Numbered from the stretch's first letter, positions 24,742-36,146 are shown. The stretch is 64,000 nt of DNA from Sycobia sp. Sy_11 (GCA_018907035.1 JACCIC010000029.1:1444501-1508500), one strand, 5' to 3'. Notes: generated from the letters alone by a model not told the origin. A program made the numbers and translations.

Positions 24742-26028
24742 TTAGGAGTGTGAATAAGTCTTTCCCGTTTTTTGTAAGAGATGGCGCCACCAATACTGTG
24801 CGAGTATTCAATGGTTACATATGTCATAATCAAAGCTTATTCATATGTCAACAATTCCATACTAACACATTAGTTAAAATTTTTTCGCATCATAAATTTT
24901 TGATATCGTGAAAATGTCCAAATTTGAGCCGAGTCGACGTCATTTGCGGGAAGTTTCACTTTATTGGTTCAATTTGAAGAAATCTGCTGCCGAGACGCAT
25001 CGATTGCTTCAGGAGGCTTATGGAGAAGGTTGTGTCGATGATTCAAGTATTCGCGGATGGTTTCGACGCTTCAAAAGCGGTGATTTCGACGTGGAAGACA
25101 AGGAGCGTTCCGGGCGGCCGCAAATCTTTGAAGATCGAGAATTGGCAACTTTGCTTGATGAAGATTCTTGTCAAACGCAAGAAGAACTTGCTGAAGCATT
25201 GGGAGTTGACCGAACAACCATTTCCAAGCGTTTGAAAGCCATGGGAATGATCCAAAAGCAAGGAAATTGGGTGCCGTACGAACTGAAGCTGAGAGACGTC
25301 GAACGGCGTTTTTTCACTTGCGAACAGCTGCTTCAGCGGCATAAAAGAAAGGGTTTTCTGCATCGTATCGTGACTGGCGATGAAAAGTGGATACGTTACG
25401 ATAATCCGAAGCGAAGAAAATCATGGGGACTACCCGGCCATGCATCATCATCGACGGCCAAGCCAAATATTCATGGCGCCAAGCTCATGCTCTGTATATG
25501 GTGGGACCAGCTAGTTGTGGTTTACTATGAGCTTCTGAAACCGAATGAAAGGATCACAGGCGAGGTCTATCGACGACAATTGATGCGTTTGAGCCGCGCA
25601 CTGCGAGAAAAACGGCCACAATACTCCGACAGGCACGACAAAGTTATTTTGCAACATGACAATGCTCGCCCACATGTTGCACCGCCGGTGAAAACATACT
25701 TAGAAACGCTCAAATGGGAAGTCCTACCCCACCCGCCGTATAGTCCAGACGTTGCTCCGTCTGATTACCATCTCTTCAGATCGATGACGCATGGCCTGGC
25801 TGACCAGCACTTCTATTCCTACGAGGAAGCCAAAAAATGGGTGGATGACTGGATAGAGGCCAAACCGGTCGAATTTTTTCGCAACAGGATTCGTATGTTG
25901 CCAGAAAGATGGGAAAAAGTTGTAGCTAGCGATGACCAATACTTTCAATAATTCATTTGTAACCATTTTTTCACAATAAAGGCTCAAAATTTGAAAAAAA
26001 AACGGGAAAGACTTATTCACATACCTGA
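24742..26028 (+). mobile_element. Mariner transposon, apparently complete (1287 bp)
   Basis: Terminal inverted repeats TTAGGAGTGTGAATAAGTC (left) and TCAGGTATGTGAATAAGTC (right, reversed) continue into TTTCCCGTTTTTT. TA dinucleotides at 24740-24741 and 26029-26030 are the target duplication. It lies inside copia pol. Its length and one central ORF fit the mariner family. Confidence 0.95.
24914..25951 (+). CDS. Mariner transposase, intact
   Basis: Cut-and-paste DNA transposase of 345 residues, the usual mariner length. The start is taken as ATG at 24914 (MSKFEPSRRHLREV); an in-frame GTG two codons earlier is less likely. The N-terminal half holds two helix-turn-helix regions: FKSGDFDVEDKERSGRP lies between them and EALGVDRTTISKRLKAMG is in the second. 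The linker is NWVPYELK. The catalytic triad is complete: D in TGDEKWIRYDN, D in LQHDNARPHVA and D in DVAPSDYHLF, with 34 residues between the last two (DD34D). No stop or frameshift is present and both ends of the element are intact. It may be active; this has not been tested. The near-identical copy at 55800-56836 is frameshifted. Confidence 0.95.
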   Translation: MSKFEPSRRHLREVSLYWFNLKKSAAETHRLLQEAYGEGCVDDSSIRGWFRRFKSGDFDVEDKERSGRPQIFEDRELATLLDEDSCQTQEELAEALGVDRTTISKRLKAMGMIQKQGNWVPYELKLRDVERRFFTCEQLLQRHKRKGFLHRIVTGDEKWIRYDNPKRRKSWGLPGHASSSTAKPNIHGAKLMLCIWWDQLVVVYYELLKPNERITGEVYRRQLMRLSRALREKRPQYSDRHDKVILQHDNARPHVAPPVKTYLETLKWEVLPHPPYSPDVAPSDYHLFRSMTHGLADQHFYSYEEAKKWVDDWIEAKPVEFFRNRIRMLPERWEKVVASDDQYFQ

Positions 26029-26636
26029 TAATAGAAAGCGGAATGGAAATTTAGCTGAATAATGAAAGAATAGATGTAGTAGACAGTCTAGTATGTGGAT
26101 GATATCTTGATTTCCGGCAATAGTAGGCAGTAAATTGGGGATATAGCAGGAAAGTTAGGAACCGAGTTCAAAGTCAAAGACTTCGGTGAGCCTTCTGAAT
26201 TTTTAGGAATTAAGCTAGAACGTGATAGAAACAGCAGGACGATAAAATTATCACAGGAAAATTTCGTACGAAATTATTGTTGAAATTCGGATTTGAAAGA
26301 AAACACTCCGTTAGTACTCCCTTGTCACCGTTATATATGTAGAATAATGCTTGCATAAGCAGAGAGAATGAAAATTGCGCAGTAGAAGTGGTACCCAATA
26401 AAATGTATCGCGAATTAGTCGGGTCGTTGCTATATTTGTTTAATTCTACAAGACCGGATATAACTTACGATGTAAATATACTTAGTACATCAGATAAATC
26501 TTACTCAGGAAAACTGGAAAATGGCTTCCCGAGTTTGTAAATATCTGTCGGGATCGACGAATAAAGTGTTAGTATATGGCGGTCACTCCGAAGGCATGGC
26601 TGCGTATTCTGACGCGAGTTTATCTGATCCAACTTA
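26029..26636 (+). pseudogene. Copia pol relic (RT palm and RNase H)
   Basis: Right of the mariner the copia frame resumes with a YVDDILISGN motif (the VDD catalytic box, near 26090-26125), then FKVKDFGEPSEFLGIKLERD, KMYRELVGSLLYLFN and TRPDITYDVNILS. YSDASLSD (about 26610) is the RNase H start. Integrase and the first half of RT are missing between 24741 and 26029, so pol lost about a third or more of its length besides the mariner insertion. Stops and frame changes occur. It ends abruptly at about 26636 against the minus-strand LINE. Confidence 0.75.
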
Positions 26637-26687
26637 GCGAGATGAAATTCAACCTTGGCTCCCCTGGGCGGTAAGGTGTCATATACC

Positions 26688-27151
26688 TCATATTTTTTGC
26701 TCTTGCGTTTCATCGTGTATATTATCTGGAGTGAATAGAGTGTTTAATACTGACGTGGCAGTACTCACCCAGTCCGTCGTGTACTTGTCTTTATCCAGGC
26801 GGACGGTCCATGCAACTTCCTTGATGGACAGCTTACCTGCCTGCATTCGATAAGCTACGCCCGAAGGATTCTGATTACCCTTCACTGTGACAAAGTCTTT
26901 CCAATTGGTCTCTTTAGTATGCCTGAGTCTGTGGACATCGATAAAGAACGCAATCTCAACGCCGCTATTGCGAAGTGTGTATTTATAAGGTGTGTTAGTT
27001 TTAACGCAGTCACTTTAGGATTGAGGACTGCTGTAGCTGCCCAGCGAATATGCCCACTCACATTTTTTCTGGATTTTATTTCTGGAGTGACCCTGCGTGC
27101 TCGTCTAGCGGTTTGCTGCGCGAAGCGCAGAAAAAGTCTATTTTGATTCAT
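26688..27151 (-). pseudogene. LINE ORF2 fragment (second family, copy 2)
   Basis: Starts NQNRLFLRFAQ, like the ORF2 start of copy 1 (LRFAQLN), then jumps to GKTLSQ...GNQNPSGVAYRMQAGKLSIKEVAWTV (26885-26688), which aligns with 10980-11188 of copy 1. Most of the endonuclease and all RT motifs are deleted. Confidence 0.75.
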
Positions 27152-27248
27152 CCGTGCTCTACTGCCTATAATCCGTAGAGTTCATTAATCTCTCCATGAC
27201 AGCTTTATATGTTAGACACTTTGTGTCGATAGAACTATGATTAGATAC

Positions 27249-28482
27249 TCATTTTCTCTTTTTACAATTAAAGCACTTGGGCTTTGTCACTTTTTTGTGT
27301 TTAAAGAATTCCGAGAATCCTTCAGTTGTCGAGACCAGCCCCTCGTTTTGTTGCAATATGGCCGAGGTCACCTCATCTGGTGACATGTACTTGGGCATAT
27401 TGTAGATGATGAGCCTCGGCATGTTCCTTGTTGGCGCCTCTATTTCGACTAGCTCTATAAGGTTCTTCGAGGCTTTCAACTTTTGCAACCCCGCTTTGCT
27501 TATCGTTTCCACAAGACACTTCCTTATCTAGACCTTCGACTGCCTGGGATTGAAAGCCTTTTGCAAGATTTCTTTTGTCTTACTTGTGGAGAAGATTTTG
27601 TCAACACACCGAGGCTTAAGTATGACCACCTTTGGTGGTGGTCTTATCGTGGCTTTGGCAACCTGAGCGTTTGGGGCGAACAGCCTGCTCTCTACCTTGT
27701 TTCGGTCAAATTGCAGTTATTGTTGGAGACTAGAGTTGGATATGTTCGTGGACCCGTGACCGCTTTCCCAGTTAGCTCTTGCAAGGCTTCCGACTTGGCT
27801 TCCGCGCGAGCATATCTGATGGCAATTTCTGAAATGACCACCATTAGTTCCTTAAGGCTCTTCAGCCCTTCCTTTCTTAATTTCGCGTCCTCAGATGTCT
27901 TGAAGACCGCTTTTATTATTTCATATTGGCACGCAGCTCGTACTGGGACCTCAAAACAGTCCCTGATAGGATTACTAGTGGCCGTGTTTTTAAGAGGTAA
28001 TATTATACAGGCGTTATCATCGTCAGCATTTTTCACCGCCTCCGTATTGCTGCGCTTATTCAGTTACTGGTCTTTACAACTGCTTTTCTCGTGATGCCTT
28101 AAGGAGGGGCTTCACTGTTTAGTTTCAGATTTGGCGCCAGTCGGTAGCCCTGTCTTCCCTGCTGCCTTGGCAGTGACGCTAAAGCCACTCGCCTTTGTGC
28201 GCCTTATCTGTGGCGTTTTCCGGCTCTTTTTTAACTCATGTCCGTTTTTTGGAGCTCCCTCTCTGCAGCTTTGGTCTTGCCTTTAGGCCTCCTATTCTTC
28301 CTATTCTTTACCTCCTTTTCCTTGTCTCCTCTCTTCTTTTTATATTTAATCTTTTGTTCATACGTCCACCTACTGAGGTCGTTTTGCAGCATACCGTTCG
28401 GTGGATAAAGTTTTGAAATTCGGGCGATATAAAAATAACTCTGACAGTTGTAATGGCTTTTCATATTCTTCGCTAGAACCAT
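27249..28482 (-). pseudogene. LINE ORF1 (second family, copy 2)
   Basis: Three open pieces: 28482-28231 (lysine-rich N-terminus, KKKRGDKEKEVKNRKNRR), 28036-27692 (EIIKAVFKTSEDAK...ISEIAIRYARAEAKSEALQEL, collinear with 8930-9160) and 27512-27249 (KLKASKNLIELVEIEAP...LIIYNMPKYMSPDEV, collinear with 9390-9480), ending at the first Cys of the knuckles (KPKCFNCKKRK). Frames differ between the pieces. Confidence 0.75.
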
Positions 28483-28769
28483 GCATCCTCTATCTCAACT
28501 GTCACCGACCGAGGATTGGGGGGGCGGGTTTATAGAGTAGTTCCTTCTCTTAGCCGAGCGATGAAGCCATTTACCAGCGCCCATTACCCACTACCAGCAT
28601 CGACAACTCCCTGCTGCACCAAACCCGTTAGGTCAGAAGCTCGTTTGATGTCATCCTGAAAGACCATTGCTGTATTTTAGACGCATCTCCCAATCTTGCT
28701 TCATTTACTAAAAATGATGGATACGTTACCCGGGCACACGAAAGAGGACATAAAGAGTTGGTATTTTAG

Positions 28770-28850
28770 CGCCGGATTATTTAGTCACAAAAAAATAAAG
28801 GTCGCTCACTTATGCTTTGTTACATATCCCGGCCGCACCTAGCTTTCGAT
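28770..28850 (+). repeat. Short dispersed repeat, second copy
   Basis: Resembles 20405-20520, sharing CCCGGCCGCACCTAGCT followed by TTTATCGGC. Function unknown. Confidence 0.45.
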
Positions 28851-28879
28851 TTATCGGCAGATTGTGCTGCTTTTGTGGA

Positions 28880-29920
28880 TTATTCAACCACAGGTTTTAA
28901 AAAAATTCCTGGCTATTAAATGGGACATTAGGAAGGTTCGACATGATTTAGAAGGCTATCATTTCATAGTTTTGACAGATCACCAATCACGAATGTGATT
29001 AAACCAAATACAAAGGCCTTCTGATCGTTTAGCTCGTTGGGCTCTTGAACTTAGCCAGTATGATTTTGAGTTAAAATACAGGACAGGTCCCGATGACTTA
29101 CTGGCAGACACTTTATGTAGACAACCGTTGGAAGTAGCTGCAAGTGATAAACAAACTTTGGTAAGAAAATTGGTATGAAAGATGTTTGAAGAATGTACAA
29201 AAGGAATCAGAAATTTTAAGACTTCTGTATAAGAAACGGACAATTATATACACACAAGCTGCACACATTGGACTTTGACGAAACTGCAGGAATCCAGCAG
29301 TGAAAATTATGTATTCCGGAAAAATACCAGGAACGTATATTGAAAGAGGTTTATGATGATCCGCTGGCAAGTCATTTGGGAGTCGCCAAAACATTATCAC
29401 GAATGGCCAAAATTTATTATAGGCTACGAATGTTATGAGAAACTGCTGAATACGTAAGAAATTGTATTATAAGACCAAAGTTGAAGGTACAGCAACAAAC
29501 TCCTGCAGGTAGCCTGCACGCAACTGTTATTGATCAACAATGGGAGACAGTGGCTGTCGATTGACTAGGTCCACTCCGAAGATCTGCAAAACTGAACATC
29601 TGGTTACTCGTAATGCAGGATAAATTTACGAAAATGGTTGAACTACAGGCATTTCGAAAGACTACCGGAAAACGAAAGACTACCCATATAGTCCACGAGG
29701 CAATAAATATAAGGTTTGGTTATCCTAAAACTCTAATATCGGATAATGGACGACAGTTCATATCAATGGAGATTAATGATATATTAACAAAAACATGTTT
29801 ACAACATCGTAAAACACCACCGTATACGCTAGAAGAAAGAGCAAACCGAGTAGTCGAGACTATGACCTCACAATATATTGCTCGAATTGTGCTTATGCCG
29901 ACTATTCAGCTAAATTAATA
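28880..29920 (+). pseudogene. Gypsy pol relic (RNase H tail, zinc finger, integrase)
   Basis: The frames read QYDFELKYRTGPDDLLADTL (RNase H end), then KEVYDDPLASHLGVAKTLSRMAKIYY (zinc-finger region), then integrase: AVD-stop-LGPLRRSAKLNIWLLVMQDKFTK, TLISDNGRQF and YTLEERANRVVETM. The second D and the E of the DDE triad are visible, but the spacing before E is shortened by a small deletion. NIWLLVMQDKFTK is nearly shared with 47430-47480, so this is a related gypsy family. No LTRs seen. Confidence 0.8.
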
Positions 29921-29927
29921 AATACTA

Positions 29928-30290
29928 CTATTGGTCTTACAGTCCATTGAAATAAATTAAAATTAATATATAATCATATCAATATATATTTATATCAATA
30001 CTCATACATATGAATATATAATTAAATTGAAAATTATAATGACAGTCAGACTGTTCTTGTTTAAAATCACCCCCGTAGAGTAATCTGAAATAAAAATATA
30101 TTAGCTGAAAAAAATTCTTTATAAGTAGTTATAAGTAGTTATAAGTGCAATCTGACTGTCTCCACCACATTTACCCAATGGAAGACAGGCTCAGGCGTTT
30201 CGAGCTCGCTACGGCTCCTCATCAAGGACTAAACTCAGTTTAGTCCATGATGAAGGGATGAACGACATCGTATAAAGTAAGCTAATAATG
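29928..30290. repeat. Palindromic element family P, copy 1 (one arm)
   Basis: Starts TATTGGTCTTACAGTC and contains GACAGTCAGACTGTTC, CACCCCCGTAGAG and CGTTTCGAGCTCGCTACGG, collinear with the left arm and centre of 39541-40117. The second arm is missing. A 16-bp palindrome ACTAAACTCAGTTTAGT lies at 30228-30244. Confidence 0.7.
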
Positions 30291-31781
30291 CCCTCTGTGA
30301 GATTTCTCTCATTAATAATAATAAGTTATTAAGTATAACAGAAATTAATTTTAGAAAGAATAATATACATAAGCCCAGTAAGTAATCCAAATAGAAAGCA
30401 AGGTCAAAGGAATTTGATAGTTACTGATCAAACGGGAATAGTAATTAATATGAGTATTATAGTAACCGTTTAAACGAGCAATCTATTCAAAAAGCACTGT
30501 AATGTTCCGTACACAAGTATACCGGGTGCGTCGTGATGCTTTGACCGCGAAGGTCGAATTTAACAACATTATACATCCGCCAATGTGACCGAATCTAGTA
30601 ACGAATATCGGAAATTACGAATGAAAAATATAGAGACAATTGCAGGGCTTCCTGTCGTTGAAAAACGGAGCCTCGATGCGTCGCTTGTGTATGTGCCCGC
30701 CCCTGAAGGGCCTGCCGCCGAGCATGCACCGCCTGCCGCTGAGTCCGCCACACCCAACGCTTACAAAGAGGCCTTCCGAACCCGCCGTCCCCGCTTATTG
30801 CGGTGCTAGACCAGAAAAGTACGTCTGCCAATGAGGCCTGCCCCCAAATTCCAACCCCACGGATACGCTGCCATGGATGGCTTATCGTTATGATAAGAAG
30901 ACTACGCAGTTTTTCACGTCAGGCTGAACTCGGCACAGGCAAATGATCGGCGGTAGATAGTTTAAAATGCAGATGGATACGGCAACGGGCAGATTAAATG
31001 CATTACTTCATATGGAACAAAATAATGTAAAGCTAAACAGTTATATAAATTGTAAAAAAAAGAAAAAAATCCCGTCCGATTAGTGCATGAGAAAATATAT
31101 GAGAAATAAATGTTAAAATATATTATGTTTAAAATATAAATATATTTGCCATAATAGAATGAGATTCCGACGCGCAAAATTATATACATGATAAAAATTT
31201 TGCTCTGTAAATGAGGGGGAAATGCGACGATCAGACTCTATTGTCTATACAACTTAATACACGGAAAACTGTAATTATAAATAATTAAGATTTAAAATTA
31301 AAATTATTGGACAATGATCCCGATTAGTCGATAGGTCGAACGCCCGACGATCAAAATAATGTGAGCGCGAATATTGAATATATCTGCCTCGCTAACGTAA
31401 GCCAGGGAAGAATAGATGGGGACTAGCACGCGTCGAGTCGAGCCGCCATAGCCGGGCGGCAGCCAGCGTGGAAAAGATGTCCCGCGCTTTCATACTCCCC
31501 GCGTTAACGAACTTGAGAGGAAGTAAAGGTACTATTCGCTGCATTTCGAACACCCCATTTTTATTAAATAAAATAGAAGTCTCATTTTTGATACTTTTAT
31601 ATTATTTAATATAGAGCACGCATATAAAAGAATACGTGCAAATAAATACTATGATGAGTACATGAATAATTAAACGTTTGCGAACGTCCCAAAGGACAAT
31701 TGTATATAATTAATCATTATTTATAGAGCGATTATTATTCTTATAATAAGTTATAATAATGATCATTGCTAATATTACTAT
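30291..31781. other. Unassigned spacer
   Basis: 30585-30809 holds a 74-codon ORF in a GC-richer patch (ETIAGLPVVEKRSLDASLVY) without a known domain; the opposite strand is also open. 31380-31530 is another GC-rich patch. The remainder is AT-rich. Nothing can be assigned. Confidence 0.35.
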
Positions 31782-32459
31782 AACTAAATATTGTCTGGCA
31801 GCAGCCAAAGGGAGATCCTGGGGGGAGGCGAGTCTTCAGGTTGCGTGCTTGGACGACTCGAACCATTTATGGCTCATGCTAATGGCAGGACGGATGGCTG
31901 GGCGCCTAGGCAGCACCAGTCATTTGGCATTGGCGAGTGCGTCCTGACTCGTAATGTCGGCCGGAAACTCTCCAGAGAGTGGAACACCTTATTGTTGAGG
32001 TGTGAAGCTCGAGAAAGCGAAGGTGGCCTAGCGTATCGGGGCGTGCTATATCCCTCGGCTCTGTAAAAGAGCCTTACACGAAGGTCCAAACCAGAATGAC
32101 TTCTACAGGCAAGTGTTGTGGAGTCATTTTGGTGAAATCGTCGTTGAAGGGTCCATGGAGGCCGGCCTCGTGGGGGGACGAAAAAAAATGAAAGAATTAT
32201 GGATATTGTCAGATTTGGATCATGTCGATTATGGATATTGTCACAAACAAGAAGATGTCAAGAAAGTGAAGAAGCAGGGGACGGACTAGAAGAGTACGGG
32301 GGTGAACAGCCTGCATGTCCCCTTTACGGTCAGTAACGAGAAAGCTGACAATGCTGCTGGTGCAGCAAGTCATGGCAGCACAGTTGTGGATGATCACGAC
32401 AAAGCCCTGATCGACTCCATACAAAATTTGTTTAAAATGACGATGGAGTCGATAAAAAG

Positions 32460-33190
32460 TTAAAAAAACGTTAATAATATAATAAAGGAGGGGCTTCCGG
32501 CTTTATAAAGCCAATTCGAGGAGCTCGTAAGCAGAAGGCGCCTTAGATCACGGCGCCTACATACACCCGAAGTTGCCGAGATAATAGAAGGCCAGAAGAG
32601 ACATCTTTCTACCTCTCCAACGGAATTACCTGAGGGGGGGGCGAAAGAAGAAGAAAAAAAAAGAAACGAAGGTCCATCAAAAGAAGAAGACGCGGCTGCC
32701 AAACCAAACCATGGGAACGATCCACAGCCTGAGGAAGGCTGGAAGAATGTCCCCACCAGGCAAGAAAAGAAAGCAGCTAAAAAAGGCACAGAAAAAAAGA
32801 AGTTCAATGCAAAGGGGGCCACTAAATCTGGAGAGACCTCACCAAACCGAAAGGTAACATAGGGAGAAGGGCAAGGCCTGAGGCGCTGCTCTTCCAGCCC
32901 GCGGAGGGGAAGACCTACGCGTACCTACGCGTACCTACGCGTACCTACGCGTACCTACCTACCTAACACGTCGCGCTCTGACCCCAAGACTACCTTGGAG
33001 ATCAGAGACCTGGAAGGCTGCGCGACACTCGACGAAGTGAAGATAGCCCTCATTGGCATCTTGCGGGACTATACTGGCCCGCGCGAGGTAAGGCTTGCGA
33101 GGGAGAATAAAGTCGGCAAACGACTAGCCCTCGTGAACCTCTCTGAAGAGGCTGGCCAGCGGCTAACGGAAGTCGCAAAGGTGGCCATTG
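32460..33190 (+). pseudogene. LINE ORF1 of copy C
   Basis: Frame reading NNIIKEGLPAL-stop-SQFEELVSRRR, then KEEEKKRNEGPSKEED and EEGWKNVPTRQEKKAAKKG, collinear with the lysine-rich N-terminus of copy A (2671-3117). After a stop near 32860 and a 10-bp tandem repeat (32923-32965), 32995-33190 gives LEIRDLEGCATLDEVKIAL, matching copy A LEVRDLDCCVTEDEV. The zinc knuckles are absent because of the deletion at about 33190. Confidence 0.75.
32921..32974. repeat. 10-bp tandem repeat in ORF1 of copy C
   Basis: Four units of ACCTACGCGT followed by ACCT units, at the position of the GKTYAEV motif of ORF1; expansion of the TACGC codons there is likely. Confidence 0.9.
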
Positions 33191-33191
33191 G

Positions 33192-33851
33192 ATGGATCTT
33201 TTGCGGCTCGCAACGCTTTGCGAGCGCGAGAAAGCAGTAACGAAAGCTACAATGCATCTGATCCGCCAAGCCTACAAGCAAGCGATACCGAGGAAATTCG
33301 CGGGTCGTGCTCGCCGTCCGATTTATTGGTGGAGGAACGAAATTGCGGAGCTGTGGCGGCAATGCCTGCAGCTGCGCCGCGTAGCCCAAAGGGCTGAAAG
33401 GCGCGACCGTGATGCCGTTCTTAAGTTCGCCCAACATCTAACGGCGAAGGAGACTCTAAAGCGAGCCATCAAAGCTAGTAAACGCGGATGCTTGAAAAAG
33501 CCGGGAGAAGATCTGAAGAACGATCTATGGGGATTAGGGTATAAAATCATAACCCGCAAATTAGGCATGTTCCGTAAAAGCATGCCTATGAGCGCGGAAT
33601 TGATGGACAGTATCGTCCATGCCCTATTCCCTACTCATCCCAAACGAAGGGATGAGCTCCTGGTTCCCGAGAGTCCTGAGGCACCGCCTTTCACAAGGGC
33701 GGAGCAAGAGAGAGCAGTGCGCTGTCTGAAGAACAAAAAGGCACCAGGACCTGACGGACTTACGGCAGAAGTGTTGAAAGCGGTGGTACAGAGCCATCCG
33801 GAACTCTTGCTTGGCATGTACAACTGGTGCCTTCACGCGAGAATATTTTAA
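33192..33851 (+). pseudogene. LINE ORF2 fragment of copy C (linker to RT start)
   Basis: 220-codon open frame from ATG at 33192. It aligns with the second half of the copy A frame (1949-582): RPIYWWRNEIAELWRQCLQLRR, KETLKRAIKASKRGCLK, DLWGLGYKIITRKLG, LFPTHPKRRD and KKAPGPDGLTAEVLKAVVQSHPELLLGMYN. The endonuclease domain is missing upstream. Downstream the frame stops exactly at the join to the 3' UTR (33852, GGAGGAGGTAGTTTTT), so the RT palm and thumb are deleted. No catalytic residue remains, yet the remnant frame is open. Confidence 0.85.
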
Positions 33852-34185
33852 TAGGAGGAGGTAGTTTTTAAGTGGCTATGCCTTTCTGTTGGTGATTCCC
33901 ACATACCCGGGGACCGGTCCGCGGGATGCATAAAGGATTTTTCTCCTCCTCTAGAAAAAAAACTAAATATTATTGTAAAACCGAGATAAGTTAATTATGC
34001 AACATTGTTGTTATTATAATCATTAAATATTAACCCGAGGGAAATATATGATTGTTTATTATTTACATATTTGTAATTTTCGTAATTTACTATAATAATT
34101 CTCATGATAATATTTTAATGAAATATTATCCAGAATCCGAAAGAATTAAATACTAATGTCATTATTATTTAGTTCTTATTATAGT

Positions 34186-34199
34186 TTGTTATAATAATT
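34186..34199. repeat. 14-bp target duplication of LINE copy D (distal)
   Basis: TTGTTATAATAATT, identical to 36147-36160, next to a 9-bp T-run that is the poly(A) tail of copy D read on the minus strand. Confidence 0.85.
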
Positions 34200-36146
34200 T
34201 TTTTTTTTGCGGAGTCTGTGAATGCTGTTTATGCATCTCCGATGGTCGTTCAGCAAGAATGGTCCAGAAAAACGGCCACCGAAGTATGTGCGACTCGACA
34301 AAAAACCCATGTCACAATGCACATATCTCCGTGTTGCACCGACACCAGTCCGGAACTGTTATACACATTACTACAGCCTGGACGGTAGTCCTTGCGTGGT
34401 AATTTCACGTTCGTATCTTTCACGCCAGATTCTCATGCATACTTGATATTACATTCACTCTTCACAGACTTTCAATCGTCCAGACATCCATCTGCTCTTT
34501 TGATCTGAAGCACATTCATAACGTATTTTGCGATCAACCGCCAGCTGTCCGCGTCCGTCATCATAATGTTCGCCACGTTTTCTGCCATGATCGCTCCTGT
34601 CCTCGTCTGTAGCTCTAGTCGTAGCTCAATCCAATGTTCGCACACAAAAAATGTGTGCTCCACACCGTTCTAAGCTCATCCGCAGTACTTGCATTCTGAA
34701 AAGTCGACCCTCTTCATCTTGCAGAGGTACTTACGGAATATCCGAGTCCGGACAGAAATTGGGTAAGGTAGAAATCCAACTCCCCGTATTTCTTCTCTTT
34801 CCACGGGCCGATTTCGGATATTAGGCTTTTCATCCACCGTCCTCTTTCGTTCGTCGTCCACCGTCTCTGCTATGTCTTGATGGTCTTCGTCCGTTCTTCA
34901 GTCACAGCTTCTTCCCTTCAACATTAGGGTTCCGCTCGTAAATTCGCTTCCGTTCGGCCGCGAGCAGATCGATGGGAATGAGCTCAGAAATCACGAAAAC
35001 GGCGCTCTCAGACACGGTACCATACGCGCAGGTGATTCTTAACGCGCCCACCCTTTGTACGCTTTTCATGGCGTTCGCGCGTTTCCTGATATATATCGCG
35101 TCGGCCCAAACCTCCGCCCCGTAAAGCAAAATCGAGTGGGTAACGCTCATCAGCAGTCTGCGAACGTTCTGTTCCGGTCCGTTCGTATTGGCCATCAGTC
35201 TACTTAGAATCTTGGTCTTTTCTGCTGCCTTTGTCGCCGCGTTTCGCAGGTGGGGCAAGAAGCTCAGCTTCGTATCCCAGGTAACACCAAGGTACTTGAC
35301 TTGGCTCCTGGTTTCCAGTCTTTCCGTCCCTAACGTCATCGGAACCACTGTTTGTATACGTCTGCGACTCAGCAACAACAACTCAGTCTTTTGCAGCACG
35401 AACTGCAGTCCGTGATCTGTCATCCATTCGTTCACACGTCTCATGACCTGATTCAGCTTCAACTGAGTCAAGTGATAGTCCTGTGCGACTATTACGGCTG
35501 CCACATGGTCGGCATAGGCAATGAGACGCGCGTTCGAGAGCATGTCTAGTCTCAACAAACCGTCGTATTGTACGTTCCAGAAGTCGGGCCTAAAATGGAA
35601 CCCTGCGACACCCCCGCTGTCACGCGTTTCCATTTCCTTCCCTCCAACGTATCATACGTCAATCCTCGGTCTCGTAAGTAGTCCCGTATGATACGAAGGA
35701 GGTAGGAGTCAACCTTGAAAATCAACTCCAACGCCCCCCGTATCTCTGTCCATTTTGTAGAGTTAAAGGCGTTACGAAATTCCAGGGTCACCAGCAGAAC
35801 CAGTGGTCTGGTTGCATCACAACGCCTGTTCGCCGCACGAAAGATGTTCGTCACGTCACCTATAGCTCCGATTGTCGAACGTCCCTTCCTAAATCCGTTT
35901 TGTTGTTCGGATAGGTCTCCGGCGTTTTTAATTGCCTGTGTCAGTCTTGGTCTCAGCAGTAGCTCCAACAGCTTCCCTACCGTATTTAGTAGACAGAGAG
36001 GACTGTATGAAGAAGGCAAATCGGGGTTCCCCTTAGACTTACGAATGAGAACCATCCGAGCCTCCTTCCAGAGCCTGCTAAAAACACCCTCCACACTCCA
36101 CCCGTTGTACATACCCAAAAGGATATCCGGGCGGCGCGAAGCGACC
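34200..36146 (-). mobile_element. R1-clade LINE copy D, 5'-truncated
   Basis: Minus-strand insertion with a 9-A tail at 34200-34208, bounded by identical 14-bp repeats (34186-34199, 36147-36160). It begins inside RT (VASRRPDILLGMYN), so it is a classical 5'-truncated LINE insertion of 1947 bp. It is a different family from copies A and B. Confidence 0.85.
34472..36146 (-). pseudogene. Reverse transcriptase and C-terminal zinc finger of copy D
   Basis: RT from motif 1 on: FSRLWKEARMVLIRKSKGNPDLPSSYSPLCL, LSEQQNGFRKGRSTIGAI, EFRNAFNSTKW and GVSQGSILGP. A frameshift near 35590 separates this from WNVQYDGLLRLDML...AYADHVAAVIVAQDY. The catalytic YADD box reads YADH, a change of the second aspartate. 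KYLGVTWDTKLSF, LLYGAEVWADA and TVSESAVFVI follow. After a stop at 34902 the C-terminus continues with CKYCG...HTFFVCEHW, the Cys/His finger typical of R1-clade ORF2. Several stops. Confidence 0.9.

Larger units (their letters stand above)
26637..28590 (-). mobile_element. R1-like LINE, second family, copy 2 (rearranged)
   Basis: Reverse-strand leader (28590-28490), ORF1 and parts of ORF2 of the same family as 8280-12540. The leader matches 8290-8400. The body is internally deleted and its 3' end stops in the linker region before RT, adjoining copia pol. Confidence 0.8.
31793..33960 (+). mobile_element. R1-clade LINE copy C, internally deleted, with target duplication
   Basis: Flanked by an 11-bp direct repeat AACTAAATATT (31782-31792 and 33961-33971) lying flush with the element ends; the right end is preceded by AAAAAA. 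Leader, ORF1, part of ORF2 and 3' UTR are present, but the knuckles plus endonuclease and the RT catalytic core are deleted. It is a 2168-bp non-autonomous derivative. Confidence 0.85.

Noticed and set aside
25043..25363. Minus-strand ORF opposite the mariner transposase
   Set aside because: Shadow of the transposase reading frame; repeated identically in the second copy.
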